Part shown: in pieces, positions 8,692 to 17,262 of the stretch | How positions within the stretch are numbered: position 1 is the first letter of the stretch | Layout of the letters: every line of letters starts with the position of its first letter | Source: Pseudomonadota bacterium | GTDB lineage: Bacteria > Pseudomonadota > Alphaproteobacteria > Micavibrionales > CSBR16-224 | Assembly: GCA_013285465.1 (NCBI GenBank) | Contig: CP053449.1 | Location: 62,001 to 126,000, forward strand | Reading direction: 5' to 3' | DNA length: 64,000 nt | Notes under the pieces: model-generated | What the model was told of the DNA's origin: nothing | The model's database searches: none | The model's input: only the letters and a program-made list of their open reading frames with translations | Program-made: the position numbers and the translations under genes

Positions 8692-10125
8692 TCAGCGCTT
8701 CGGAGCCTTGCCTTTTTTCTGCTGCGGAGACGGCTTGTTCTCTGCGGTATCTCCGGCAGGATTGTCATTGGCAGGTTTATCTTTTTTCTTCCACAATGTC
8801 CATGGCATAAAGACCGCTTTCAGCCCGTTTTTGAATTTGCTGGTCGGTTTTTCCTGATAGCGTTTTCTTTCACGCAAGACGCCGACAACCCGGTCCAGCT
8901 GGTTTAAATGGTCTTCCTCAAGGTTCTTGGCCAGTTCCTGAATATCCCGGTCTTCCGCGGGGATATCTGTGACATCGACATCGCTGGAATATTTCACCAC
9001 TTTGGTATAGGCGATATTCAGCTCTTTCGTGTTTTTGGTATCGGCCAGGATATCGGTCAGCTCCGTCAATGCGGCGCGGCTTTGCGTATAGGCCTGATCG
9101 ACATAGACTTTGCTTTTCAGAATTTCGCAAAGCCTGTCGAGATCATCACCGTAATCCTCAACCAGACGCTCGGAATAATCGAGCAGGGCGTTCAGGTTCT
9201 TCTCCGAAGCGTCATCCAGACGAATCGACGGGTTGATATCAGGCGCATATTTGTCAATCGACTGGTCAAAACTGAACAAGCGGTCACCGATTTCGGATTT
9301 TAAATCATCCAATACGGCAGTGCCGTTCATATGAATCATCAATCCGACGGTTTCTTTCAGCAGTGTCATGGGTGACACTTTATTAAATTCATCCGGAGAC
9401 GCGCTGAGTTTCTGAAAGGCCGTGCCGATATGCACAACAACAATTTCCGCATCCGGCGGTGCCGCCTGTTTTGCCTTGGTATAGGCGTAACGCGGGGCGG
9501 AGGCGCTGAAGATATTACCGTCTAAAAAGGTATAACGCTCACGCACATCCGGCGTATTGGGATTGGGGGCGGTATAGGTATATTTTGCCTGAAACAGCGA
9601 CGGTGCCGTGCAGCTTGCGCGCACTGCTTCCCACAAATCCATATTGCGCCAGCCGTCCTTATCGGAGAGTTTTTTGATGTTTTGAATCCAGGCCGGGCGA
9701 TAGGCTTTCATATCCGTTGCCGTGACAATCAGATCGGTCAGGCTTTCGCCCATTTTTGTTTCGCCGTAAAGGGTTTTCAGAATTTTCTCAAAATTCTCGA
9801 CATCATAATAACCGTCCGCACCGGGAACGAAATGTTTGATATTACGGAATTTGATATTCGGAAAAATATTCGGCGCTTCGCGTTTGAAGGTCTGGAGAAC
9901 TTCACTGGCGGTATAGCGCGGTTTTTTCGGGTCATCTGCGGACGGAACCGTCAGGCTGGCACCGACAAGTGCGCCTGCCGAGGTCACGGCAATCATATCG
10001 AAGAGCTCGGATGTATGTTTACCCGTCTTTTTTTCGATTTCTTCCAACATTCTTGCGGGAATTAACCCGCGTACACCACCCCCGTCGATCACCAAAACCG
10101 TGTAAACGCGTTTTTTCGTGCTCAT
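8692..10125 (-). CDS. Patatin-like phospholipase-family protein
   Basis: The N-terminus has the patatin oxyanion loop DGGGVRG (about residues 14-20) and the overall order of a patatin domain (about 8-330). The nucleophile elbow, normally G-x-S-x-G, reads V-T-S-A-G here, with Val in place of the first Gly. The Asp of the dyad sits in DGN instead of DGG or DGA. Ser and Asp are both present, so activity is possible but not assured. The C-terminal 150 residues are helical and end in a Lys/Pro-rich tail. The family hydrolyses acyl chains from lipids; the substrate here is unknown. It lies 51 bp upstream of lpdA on the same strand. Confidence 0.75.
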   Translation of the reverse strand: MSTKKRVYTVLVIDGGGVRGLIPARMLEEIEKKTGKHTSELFDMIAVTSAGALVGASLTVPSADDPKKPRYTASEVLQTFKREAPNIFPNIKFRNIKHFVPGADGYYDVENFEKILKTLYGETKMGESLTDLIVTATDMKAYRPAWIQNIKKLSDKDGWRNMDLWEAVRASCTAPSLFQAKYTYTAPNPNTPDVRERYTFLDGNIFSASAPRYAYTKAKQAAPPDAEIVVVHIGTAFQKLSASPDEFNKVSPMTLLKETVGLMIHMNGTAVLDDLKSEIGDRLFSFDQSIDKYAPDINPSIRLDDASEKNLNALLDYSERLVEDYGDDLDRLCEILKSKVYVDQAYTQSRAALTELTDILADTKNTKELNIAYTKVVKYSSDVDVTDIPAEDRDIQELAKNLEEDHLNQLDRVVGVLRERKRYQEKPTSKFKNGLKAVFMPWTLWKKKDKPANDNPAGDTAENKPSPQQKKGKAPKR

Positions 10126-10186
10126 TCGGGTGCCTTTCTCGCGAAACGGCGCAAGCGAAAAGCTGACGCGCCGCTGTTCCTTTTTG

Positions 10187-10209
10187 AGAGCCTGCCTGTA
10201 AGAGGCTCT
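10187..10209. terminator. Hairpin between hemY and the patatin gene
   Basis: AGAGCCT pairs perfectly with AGGCTCT around a 9-base loop, 60 bp downstream of the hemY stop. The T-run is short on the plus side and absent on the minus side, so this is a weak terminator at best. Confidence 0.35.
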
Positions 10210-10271
10210 TTTACGAAACGTTTTTACGTGTCAGCAGTATAAGAGATTCCCATAGGGATGTCAGTAAATTA

Positions 10272-11663
10272 TTATTTTCCAGAACTTTGCGGTGTCGGCG
10301 GGGCAATAATGCCGTCGCCGGGAGCGTCGATGCTGATGGTAGGAGACGGATTTTTGCGCCGTCCGCCCACGCCGGAGGAAAGCGCCCAGACAGATGTATT
10401 AAACGCACCGCAACCGCGGCATAACGGTTTCCATTTTTTGCCGGACTGTCCGCAGGAGCGGCAGACCCATGCGGGTTTTCCGGGTGTTTCGGCGGCCATT
10501 TCCAGCCATTCCCGTGCTTTTCCTTCATCACCGCCATCGACCAGTTCCAGCTTGGCCAGCATGCGGTAGTCACCGGATTGTTTGAACAGCCCGCGTGCTT
10601 CTTCCCATTTTTCCGCAGCCATGGCCGCGCGCCCCAATATGGCAGCGGAAGCGCTGCTATGCGGTGCCTTTTTGAACAAGCGGCGTACCCAGTAATAGCG
10701 GTTTTCTGCGCGGTCCAAATCGCTGGCATCTTTCTTGCGCAGCGCCGGTGTCATGGAATGCCACAATTCCTGTAAATCCGGATGCTGGTTCGTTTCCCAT
10801 GTTTTCTCGACCACTTTGATCGCAGCGCGTTGCTTATTGGTTTCCAGCAGCAGGCGGGCATAGAAAACAGCTGCCGGCGCAAAAGACGGGTCGATGCGAT
10901 AGGCTTTTTTCGCCAGACTGATTGCCGTGTGCAGAATGTCCTGATCTTCGGTTTCCATGGCGCGCGCCAGCAGGAGTGCCTGACGGTGATGTTCGCCCGC
11001 TATGCGGTCAATAGCACCGAGACGGACGGCTTTGGACAGGCTTTGCTCGGCCTTTTGCCATTGCCCCTGCGTGGCTTCATTTTCAAAAAGCTGTGCAACG
11101 ATCCATGGCTGTTTCGGGGCGATCAGCTCCGCATGCTGCATCAATTCGACCAGACGGGCATAATCATTTTCATTTGCGGCCAGTTTCATCAAGCCGCGAA
11201 TCCCGAAGAAAGAGGCGTGTTTATCATCCAGCAGGGTTTCAAATTCCAGCTTGGCGGCGGCAGTGTCACCGGCCATTAAGGCGGCTTGTGCGGTCAGTAA
11301 ACCCGTCAGTGGCGCATCGGGAAGAAGTTTCTTTGCGCGTTTTGCCTGTTTGGCGGCGCCTGTGCCGTCACCTGCGGCAACGGAAGCCAGACCGCGGGTA
11401 ATGGCAAGATAGCCGTTTTCGCGGCTTTGCACTTCGCGGTAATGGCGGACGGCCTTTGGAACGGAAATAAAAGCGCGGTAAAAACGGTAGCCGAGTGCAA
11501 AAAGCACAACAATAAAAGTGATAAAGAACAGCAGGAACTGTGTGGATGTTTCAATCGTGTAATCCTGCCAGTCGATACGGACATCACCGGGATGGGCCAT
11601 CACCCATCCGACCGCAGCGACCAGAAGACCCAGCCGTAATATAAACCAGATTGCCCGTATCAT
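10272..11663 (-). CDS. hemY: HemY-like membrane TPR protein
   Basis: This inner-membrane protein is found beside heme-synthesis genes; its biochemical role is not settled. Two N-terminal transmembrane helices (about residues 4-23 and 42-62) are followed by the HemY_N region (FYRAF, KAVRHYREVQSRENGYLAITRGLA split over about 63-100) and TPR helices over about 100-400. The C-terminus has a zinc-ribbon-like CRSCG...CRGCGAF, which other alphaproteobacterial HemY proteins also carry. It is downstream of the Mic60-like gene in the hemC-hemD-Mic60-hemY order. The length of 463 is normal. Confidence 0.85.
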   Translation of the reverse strand: MIRAIWFILRLGLLVAAVGWVMAHPGDVRIDWQDYTIETSTQFLLFFITFIVVLFALGYRFYRAFISVPKAVRHYREVQSRENGYLAITRGLASVAAGDGTGAAKQAKRAKKLLPDAPLTGLLTAQAALMAGDTAAAKLEFETLLDDKHASFFGIRGLMKLAANENDYARLVELMQHAELIAPKQPWIVAQLFENEATQGQWQKAEQSLSKAVRLGAIDRIAGEHHRQALLLARAMETEDQDILHTAISLAKKAYRIDPSFAPAAVFYARLLLETNKQRAAIKVVEKTWETNQHPDLQELWHSMTPALRKKDASDLDRAENRYYWVRRLFKKAPHSSASAAILGRAAMAAEKWEEARGLFKQSGDYRMLAKLELVDGGDEGKAREWLEMAAETPGKPAWVCRSCGQSGKKWKPLCRGCGAFNTSVWALSSGVGGRRKNPSPTISIDAPGDGIIAPPTPQSSGK

Positions 11664-11719
11664 AATTGTTCCAGCCTGTTTAAAAACCTTCTATAGACGT
11701 TTTAAACGCTTTTTATCGG

Positions 11720-13501
11720 TTAATCAAACTCTATGACGGTTTGCTGGTTGGGGTTTTTTGTCGGGTCCCATTGCAGATTAAGCGGTTTTCCGCCTTTCGG
11801 GATGCCGAGAGGCTGTAGGAAATTACGGTCAATAAAGTTTTCCATGCTGTCGATGGAGACGGAACCTGCGCGTCCTCCGCTGCCGTTTGAAAGGCGTCGC
11901 AGAATATCCTGACTGATCTTCATATTCGCATCCTCGGCCAGCAGGGCGGCGCGGGCTTTTTGTACCCATTTTTCTGCGGCTTTTCCGGCGGGTCCTTCAA
12001 GATTTTGCAGGGTTTGTACCGCACCGCGGACATCACCTTTTAAAATCTGTGCATGTGCCGTATTGACGACATTGGTGATGGGATGGTTGGGCGTCAGGAT
12101 ACGTTCGCCGTCTTTGGTGACAGTGACAAGACTGCTGAAACGCTGGGCGGCAAGATCGCTGATGGATAAATCTTCTCCCGATAATCCGGCGGCGACGATA
12201 TCCGTTGCCAAATCGCCGAATTCCGATTGCAGTGCATCAGGCGTGAGAATACCGGATTCGGCATAAGGCGCCATTTTATTGATTGCGGCGGATAACTCCG
12301 GAGAATTGCCGACAAGGTCGCGGATGATTTGCAGATCATCTTTGAAAGGACGACCGCTGCCGACGCTTTCACGGAATTGTCCGAGCGCCAGCAGCATTGC
12401 GGCCGCACCCAGATCCTGACGGCTGACATCCTGCAGCAGTCTTGCGAGTTCTTCATTTTTTTCGCGGGCATCGGCAACAGCATCATCCAGCCTGTTCACA
12501 TCACCTTGCATATGTTGAATAACGCCTTGCAGGTTTTTCACCGATTCATTGACATTCTCTTTTTTGCCGGAGCCGGTCATGCTGTCGATACGGTCCATTA
12601 AACCGTTCAGGCTGGAATACTGGCTTTCAAGTCTTTCAATACGGCTGCCGATTGTTGCGCCGCCGATTTTGCCGATCGCACCGACGGTTCTGGAAATCGT
12701 GTCCGTGCGGTTTTCCAGTTTTTCCAGTTTCTGATGCAGAAGACCGGCATAAGACGGGGAATTAATGGCATTGCCGCGTTGAACATCTGTTAAGGCGATG
12801 CCGAGATCATTCAGGCGTTTTTCAATTGCGGCAACACGATGTGCGCGTTCCTGCAAAGAATCATATTCCGGCTTCATCATAAAAATAAAGGCGGTTGCAA
12901 TCAGCATGTAAAGAACGGAGGCGGTCATAATCGTCCGTTCAACGAAATTCCATTTTGTCTGCCAGACGACCTGACGGCGGCGGCGATCCATAAAGGCGCG
13001 GCGGTCAACACCTGTCCGGCGCTGGACGCCTGCGCGGCGTTCCGGGCCTTTGTAATTCGGGTCCAATCCTTTACGGCGGTCCTGCCCCGAGCGGCGCTCC
13101 TTGGCGGAGCGGCGGCCATTGGGGTTACGGTCTTCGCGGCGGTCATCAGGGATGATGATATCATTGCCGCTTTCAAGATAGCGGACGGCTTTCTCATTGC
13201 CATGCACCGCTGTCGCGGGGGACGGTGTTGCGCCGCTGACGGTCTGGCTTGTGGTGGAGCTGATCGCCATATTTCCGGTTTCATTGCCGGATTGCTGTTC
13301 CGCTGCGGATTCGTAGATATCAATCCCCTCGTCCTCTGCCAGTGCGGTCAGCTGTTCCAGACGGTTATCCGGAATACTGTCACGCTGTTTCCAGCCCTGT
13401 ACGGTGCTGGGGGTCAGCCCCATTTTTTTCGCAAGCGGGCGGATACCGCCGAAACGGTTGATAATTTCTTCGGCGGAGAGGGGAGAGCTCTTTTTGATCA
13501 T
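11720..13501 (-). CDS. Mic60/mitofilin-like membrane protein with N-terminal HTH
   Basis: The place between hemD and hemY, one transmembrane helix (about residues 190-210), a long coiled coil (about 215-390) and a C-terminal region of mitofilin type (small Ala-rich helices with EKWVQKAR at about 510-520) mark it as an alphaproteobacterial Mic60 homologue, which shapes inner-membrane invaginations. The N-terminus is unusual. Residues 8-55 read as a helix-turn-helix (FGGIRPLAKKMGLTPSTVQGW), and 120-185 hold several copies of an Arg-rich RR-x-G-x-x-RR motif, all on the presumed cytoplasmic side. The HTH and Mic60 assignments are from motif and context only. Confidence 0.7.
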   Translation of the reverse strand: MIKKSSPLSAEEIINRFGGIRPLAKKMGLTPSTVQGWKQRDSIPDNRLEQLTALAEDEGIDIYESAAEQQSGNETGNMAISSTTSQTVSGATPSPATAVHGNEKAVRYLESGNDIIIPDDRREDRNPNGRRSAKERRSGQDRRKGLDPNYKGPERRAGVQRRTGVDRRAFMDRRRRQVVWQTKWNFVERTIMTASVLYMLIATAFIFMMKPEYDSLQERAHRVAAIEKRLNDLGIALTDVQRGNAINSPSYAGLLHQKLEKLENRTDTISRTVGAIGKIGGATIGSRIERLESQYSSLNGLMDRIDSMTGSGKKENVNESVKNLQGVIQHMQGDVNRLDDAVADAREKNEELARLLQDVSRQDLGAAAMLLALGQFRESVGSGRPFKDDLQIIRDLVGNSPELSAAINKMAPYAESGILTPDALQSEFGDLATDIVAAGLSGEDLSISDLAAQRFSSLVTVTKDGERILTPNHPITNVVNTAHAQILKGDVRGAVQTLQNLEGPAGKAAEKWVQKARAALLAEDANMKISQDILRRLSNGSGGRAGSVSIDSMENFIDRNFLQPLGIPKGGKPLNLQWDPTKNPNQQTVIEFD

Positions 13502-13518
13502 AGGGATGTGTTTCCGTT

Positions 13519-14247
13519 TTATCTGAATTGCTGTTCAATGCAATGCAACATATGTGCATGGTCGGGTTTTTCCGCTGTGAGGATATTTCCCCACTGTACG
13601 TCTTTTATCGCCTGCGCCGTACGTGTGCTGATACATATTGCTGTTATTTGACCATATTTTTCCGTCAGCTCATAGTTTTTTGACAGACGGATAAAGTTCT
13701 CAGCCGTACGTACGGAATAAAATAACACACAAGCTATCTTTTCATTATGCAGGAGGGATTGTAAATTTTTTGTAAAGTTTTCGGCACGTACGGCGGAATA
13801 AACCGTAAAAGTCGTGATTTTGGTGTTTTTCACGTCAAAATGATGGGCGCGGTCCCTGCCGCAGATATGCAGCATGTTTTCAGGCAGGGTGTTTTGGGCG
13901 GATTCTCTTTTAAAAACAGCCTCTAACGCTGTTGCGGAAGCTGCTGTGGCGGCGATATTGCGGAATCCTTTTTTTTTCAAAGCGGCTGCGGTTTTTTCGC
14001 CGACGGTATAGACCGGTTTTTGCAACAGTTCAGGAGGAATATCCTGCCAATGGGCGGCGGCGCGCGCGCTGGTGAAAATCAGTGCATCCGCCTGTACGTC
14101 TTTTGGTAATTGGTGTGAAACCGGACGGATTTCCAGCATCGGTTCGGAAAAAGTTTCAAAACCGCGTCTTTGCAGTTCACCGGCAAGTGCCGCAGCCTGC
14201 TGTGCAGGGCGGGTAATCAGAATGGTCGGTGTACGTATAGCCGTCAC
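13519..14247 (-). CDS. hemD: Uroporphyrinogen-III synthase
   Basis: HemD closes and inverts ring D of hydroxymethylbilane to make uroporphyrinogen III. The sequence is weakly conserved in this family. The supports are the N-terminal ILITRPAQQAAALAGEL, the motif DALIFTSARAA at about residues 55-65, a length of 242, and the position directly after hemC, which it overlaps by 4 bases (GTG start inside the hemC stop). Translational coupling is likely. The AT-richer 3' half does not disturb the frame. Confidence 0.85.
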   Translation of the reverse strand: MTAIRTPTILITRPAQQAAALAGELQRRGFETFSEPMLEIRPVSHQLPKDVQADALIFTSARAAAHWQDIPPELLQKPVYTVGEKTAAALKKKGFRNIAATAASATALEAVFKRESAQNTLPENMLHICGRDRAHHFDVKNTKITTFTVYSAVRAENFTKNLQSLLHNEKIACVLFYSVRTAENFIRLSKNYELTEKYGQITAICISTRTAQAIKDVQWGNILTAEKPDHAHMLHCIEQQFR

Positions 14248-15212
14248 GCGACCCGCCCCATCAGTTGATCCAGAATATCCTGCGGGACTTCGGCGCGGAT
14301 ATCGCGCCCCAGCTTGTCACCGATGGCGCTCGCCGTGCCGTCATCGGTCTTTTGTACGGGTTTTGTGACGGCGGCATGCCAGAGCATTTCGCCGTTTTCG
14401 GTGGCAAGCGCGCCTTCCAATGTCAATTTTTCTTCCTGTTCATTATAGACCGCATGGGCGGCAATCGGGGTTTTGCAGGAGCCGTCGAGGGCGGCGATAA
14501 AGCCGCGCTCCGCCGCGACGCAAAGTGCCGTCACGGGGCAGTTGACGGGGGCAAGCAGATCACGGCAGCGCGTATCCCCTTTGCGGATTTCAACGCCGAC
14601 TGCGCCCTGCCCTGCGGCGGGCAGCATGTCATCGGCATCCATCACAGCGGTAATCTCATCGGTCAGGCCAAGGCGGTTTAAGCCTGCGACGGCCAAAAAG
14701 GTTGCATCCGCCACGCCGTCGCGCAGTTTTTGCAGGCGGGTTTCGACATTGCCGCGGAACAGCACGACATTTAAATCAGGGCGTTTTGCCAGCGCAAAAG
14801 CCTTGCGGCGGACACCTGCCGTGCCAAGCGTCGCACCTTTAGGCAGGTCCTCAAGCGAGGCGTATTTGACCGACAGGAACGCATCATGCGCATCTTCGCG
14901 CGGCAGGATACAAGCCATTTCGCCTTCATCCGGCAGAAAGGCGGGGACATCTTTCATGGAATGTACCGCCATATCGATACGGCCTGCGAAAAGCGCTTCC
15001 TCGATTTCCTTGATGAATAATCCCTTGCCGCCGGCTTCCAGCAGGCTGCGGTCCTGAATTTTATCGCCGCTGGTGGTGATGATTTCGATGGCGATTGCGC
15101 TCTCTGCCGCCAGAGAAGGATGGGCGGCGCGCAAAGCATCAGCGACCATATGGGTCTGGATCAGGGCAAGGCGGCTGCCGCGCGTGCCGATGGTGACAAG
15201 GGGTTTTTCCAT
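14244..15212 (-). CDS. hemC: Porphobilinogen deaminase (hydroxymethylbilane synthase)
   Basis: HemC links four porphobilinogen molecules into hydroxymethylbilane in the cytoplasm. The N-terminal IGTRGSRLALIQT, the VHSMKDVP loop, and the dipyrromethane-cofactor cysteine in DGSCKTPIAAHA are all present. The length of 322 is usual. It is the first gene of the minus-strand hemC-hemD-Mic60-hemY series and diverges from pheA across 87 bp, which must hold both promoters. Confidence 0.95.
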   Translation of the reverse strand: MEKPLVTIGTRGSRLALIQTHMVADALRAAHPSLAAESAIAIEIITTSGDKIQDRSLLEAGGKGLFIKEIEEALFAGRIDMAVHSMKDVPAFLPDEGEMACILPREDAHDAFLSVKYASLEDLPKGATLGTAGVRRKAFALAKRPDLNVVLFRGNVETRLQKLRDGVADATFLAVAGLNRLGLTDEITAVMDADDMLPAAGQGAVGVEIRKGDTRCRDLLAPVNCPVTALCVAAERGFIAALDGSCKTPIAAHAVYNEQEEKLTLEGALATENGEMLWHAAVTKPVQKTDDGTASAIGDKLGRDIRAEVPQDILDQLMGRVA

Positions 15213-15299
15213 TATAAAACTCTTTCCGGCTTTTGTTTTTGCTTCTCTCTGTTTAAATTAAAACGACTGATAATGTAAGAGCGAAGGACTTAAAAAATA

Positions 15300-16151
15300 A
15301 TGTCAGCAGAAAAGAAAAAAGTCGCCTATCAAGGCTGCCCGGGCGCTTATTCCGATATGGCCTGCCGCGCCGCCGCGCCGGATTATGAGCCGCTGCCCTG
15401 TAACAGTTTTTCCGATGCCTTTGATGCGCTGGAGGAGGGAGAGGCTGATTACGCGATGATTCCGATTGATAATGCGATCGCCGGACGTGTTGCCGATATC
15501 CATCATTTACTGCCAAACCGCGATTTTTACATTCAAAAAGAATATTTTATGCCGATCCATCACTGTCTGCTGGGGGTGAAGGGTGCGAAGCTGGAAGATA
15601 TTACCCGTATTTTCAGCCATGTCCATGCACTGCCGCAATGCCGTAAATTCACCAAGCCGCTGGGGGCGGAAGAGATTGTCTATGGCGATACCGCCCGTTC
15701 CGCACAGAAAGTGGCGGAAGACGGCAATAAGGATTCCGCTGCGATTGCCTCCGCACTGGCGGGGGAGATTTACGGGCTGGAGGTACTGGCGGAAAATATC
15801 GAGGACGAGCCTTATAACACCACGCGTTTTATCCTGCTGTCAAAAAATGCGAAGGTGACGGAATATAGCGAGGACGGGCGTTATATTACCTCCCTGATTT
15901 TCGAGGTGCGGAACTGGCCTGCGGCGCTATATAAATCGCTTGGTGGATTTGCCACGGCGGGCATCAATATGACGAAGCTGGAAAGCTATATGATGAAGGG
16001 CAATTTTGTTGCCACGCAATTCTATTGCGAGGTCGAGGCGCATCCGAAGGAACAGCGTTTCCAATATGCGCTGGAGGAAATGGCCTTTTTTGCCAGCAGT
16101 ATTCGCACGATGGGAACTTATGAGGCTGATATTAATAGGCAGGATGGGTAA
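15300..16151 (+). CDS. pheA: Prephenate dehydratase
   Basis: This enzyme decarboxylates and dehydrates prephenate to phenylpyruvate for phenylalanine synthesis. The catalytic domain covers about residues 5-185, with GCPGAYSDMA near the start, PIDNAIAGRV in the middle and the hallmark TTRF motif at about 175-178. The ACT regulatory domain (about 195-275) has the G-I-N-(M)-T-K-L-E-S region, but the usual ESRP reads ESYM, so phenylalanine binding may differ. No chorismate mutase domain is fused. The 283 residues fit the stand-alone alphaproteobacterial form. Confidence 0.92.
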   Translation: MSAEKKKVAYQGCPGAYSDMACRAAAPDYEPLPCNSFSDAFDALEEGEADYAMIPIDNAIAGRVADIHHLLPNRDFYIQKEYFMPIHHCLLGVKGAKLEDITRIFSHVHALPQCRKFTKPLGAEEIVYGDTARSAQKVAEDGNKDSAAIASALAGEIYGLEVLAENIEDEPYNTTRFILLSKNAKVTEYSEDGRYITSLIFEVRNWPAALYKSLGGFATAGINMTKLESYMMKGNFVATQFYCEVEAHPKEQRFQYALEEMAFFASSIRTMGTYEADINRQDG

Positions 16152-16183
16152 AGTAAGTGGGACTTGGCAAGGCTGGTGATAAT

Positions 16184-17002
16184 ATGAAGGTAAAAAGCAA
16201 AGTGCAAGTTTTTGGAACGAAAGGAGAGGACGCTAACTGCAATCTTTGTAATAGTAAACTAAAAATGAGCCAAGCACATGTGCCGCCGAAATCTTGCGTT
16301 GAACAGAATAAAAGAGGGCGTGGTGTTAGCCACTATTTTTGGGGAGAGGGGAAGTACAACCTACAAAATGGCATTCATTTTTATACATTGTGTAAAAGCT
16401 GTAATGGTAAGTTGGGTGACCCTTTTGATAAAGAGCTGGCGTCTTTCTCTCGTACGTTACGAAGTAAAATACACTTATTTAAATATCTCCCTAACTATTC
16501 TTGGGGGATTGACTGTAAACCGAACTTGATAGCTCGTTCGCTGGTCGGTGCTTTCTTAACGGGCTCTCGTGGTTGTATTGATGCTTCGCATAGGGATTTA
16601 CAACATTATATTCTCAATACAATAAGTGGGTTGCCGGGTAACTTAAAGGTAGGTTTCTGGCTGCACCCGTATGATAGCGTAATTGTGAAACCGGATTTTA
16701 TTATGGCTGCTCCCAAGAGAGCGCCCCGACATGTTCTTTTTATAATGAAGTACTTTCCCCTTGCTTGGATACTTTATTATCAAGACGAGGGTACTGCTAG
16801 CTTTTGCAAGGAACACAATATTCACGATTTTTCTCAGTATCTCAGTACTGACGTTGATTCTATATCAAGAATTAGCGTGTATCCGAAAAAATATAAGCAT
16901 CAATATTGGCCATCAACTTCTGATAATATACGAATTTTGATAGGAGAGAATGTTGTTAATAATGCTGTTTTAGGGAGTAGCTTGCAAGCAAGTTCAGAAT
17001 GA
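16184..17002 (+). CDS. Putative HNH-type nuclease, AT-rich acquired gene
   Basis: The N-terminus has a zinc-knuckle HNH arrangement: C19-x2-C22, then AHVPPKS with the candidate catalytic His at 32, and later C-x2-C-N with a following G. The C-terminal 180 residues are unrecognised. The codon and base usage is clearly AT-richer than in pheA before it and pdhC after it, which suggests transfer. I start at the ATG at 16184; a GTG at 16157, only 6 bp after the pheA stop, is an alternative. It could be a defence or homing-type nuclease, but no partner gene is visible. Confidence 0.6.
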   Translation: MKVKSKVQVFGTKGEDANCNLCNSKLKMSQAHVPPKSCVEQNKRGRGVSHYFWGEGKYNLQNGIHFYTLCKSCNGKLGDPFDKELASFSRTLRSKIHLFKYLPNYSWGIDCKPNLIARSLVGAFLTGSRGCIDASHRDLQHYILNTISGLPGNLKVGFWLHPYDSVIVKPDFIMAAPKRAPRHVLFIMKYFPLAWILYYQDEGTASFCKEHNIHDFSQYLSTDVDSISRISVYPKKYKHQYWPSTSDNIRILIGENVVNNAVLGSSLQASSE

Positions 17003-17025
17003 CGCTGTACGCGTTGTAACGAAAA

Positions 17026-17235
17026 TTAGCGATTATTCTTCTGCGCGAGTTTATGGGTCAGATATTGATCGACTTTGACCGCGCCTTCATAGGGTTTGCA
17101 GATATTTAAAGGGGCGTAGCCGTTGAAATCGGCATTGGGGCTGGTCATCCACTCGCTGGCCTTGTCTTTGTCGCCGTTGTGGAGGGCGGCGGCTTTGTCG
17201 AAAATATCGCGCATGATATGCGGGTTGAAATCCAT
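17026..17235 (-). CDS. DUF2384-like (Xre/ParS/MbcA antitoxin C-terminal) small protein
   Basis: The 69 residues resemble the DUF2384 domain, with the pattern A-x-x-W-(x)-x-x-P-N...G..P......EGA..V..YL. This domain is usually the C-terminal part of Xre antitoxins of RES-domain toxins. The HTH part and a toxin gene are both missing here. It lies 28 bp downstream of pdhC on the same strand and is probably cotranscribed with it. It may be an orphan antitoxin remnant or a domesticated regulator. Confidence 0.6.
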   Translation of the reverse strand: MDFNPHIMRDIFDKAAALHNGDKDKASEWMTSPNADFNGYAPLNICKPYEGAVKVDQYLTHKLAQKNNR

Positions 17236-17262
17236 CGTCTTTATCCTTTGTTAGGCCAGCTG

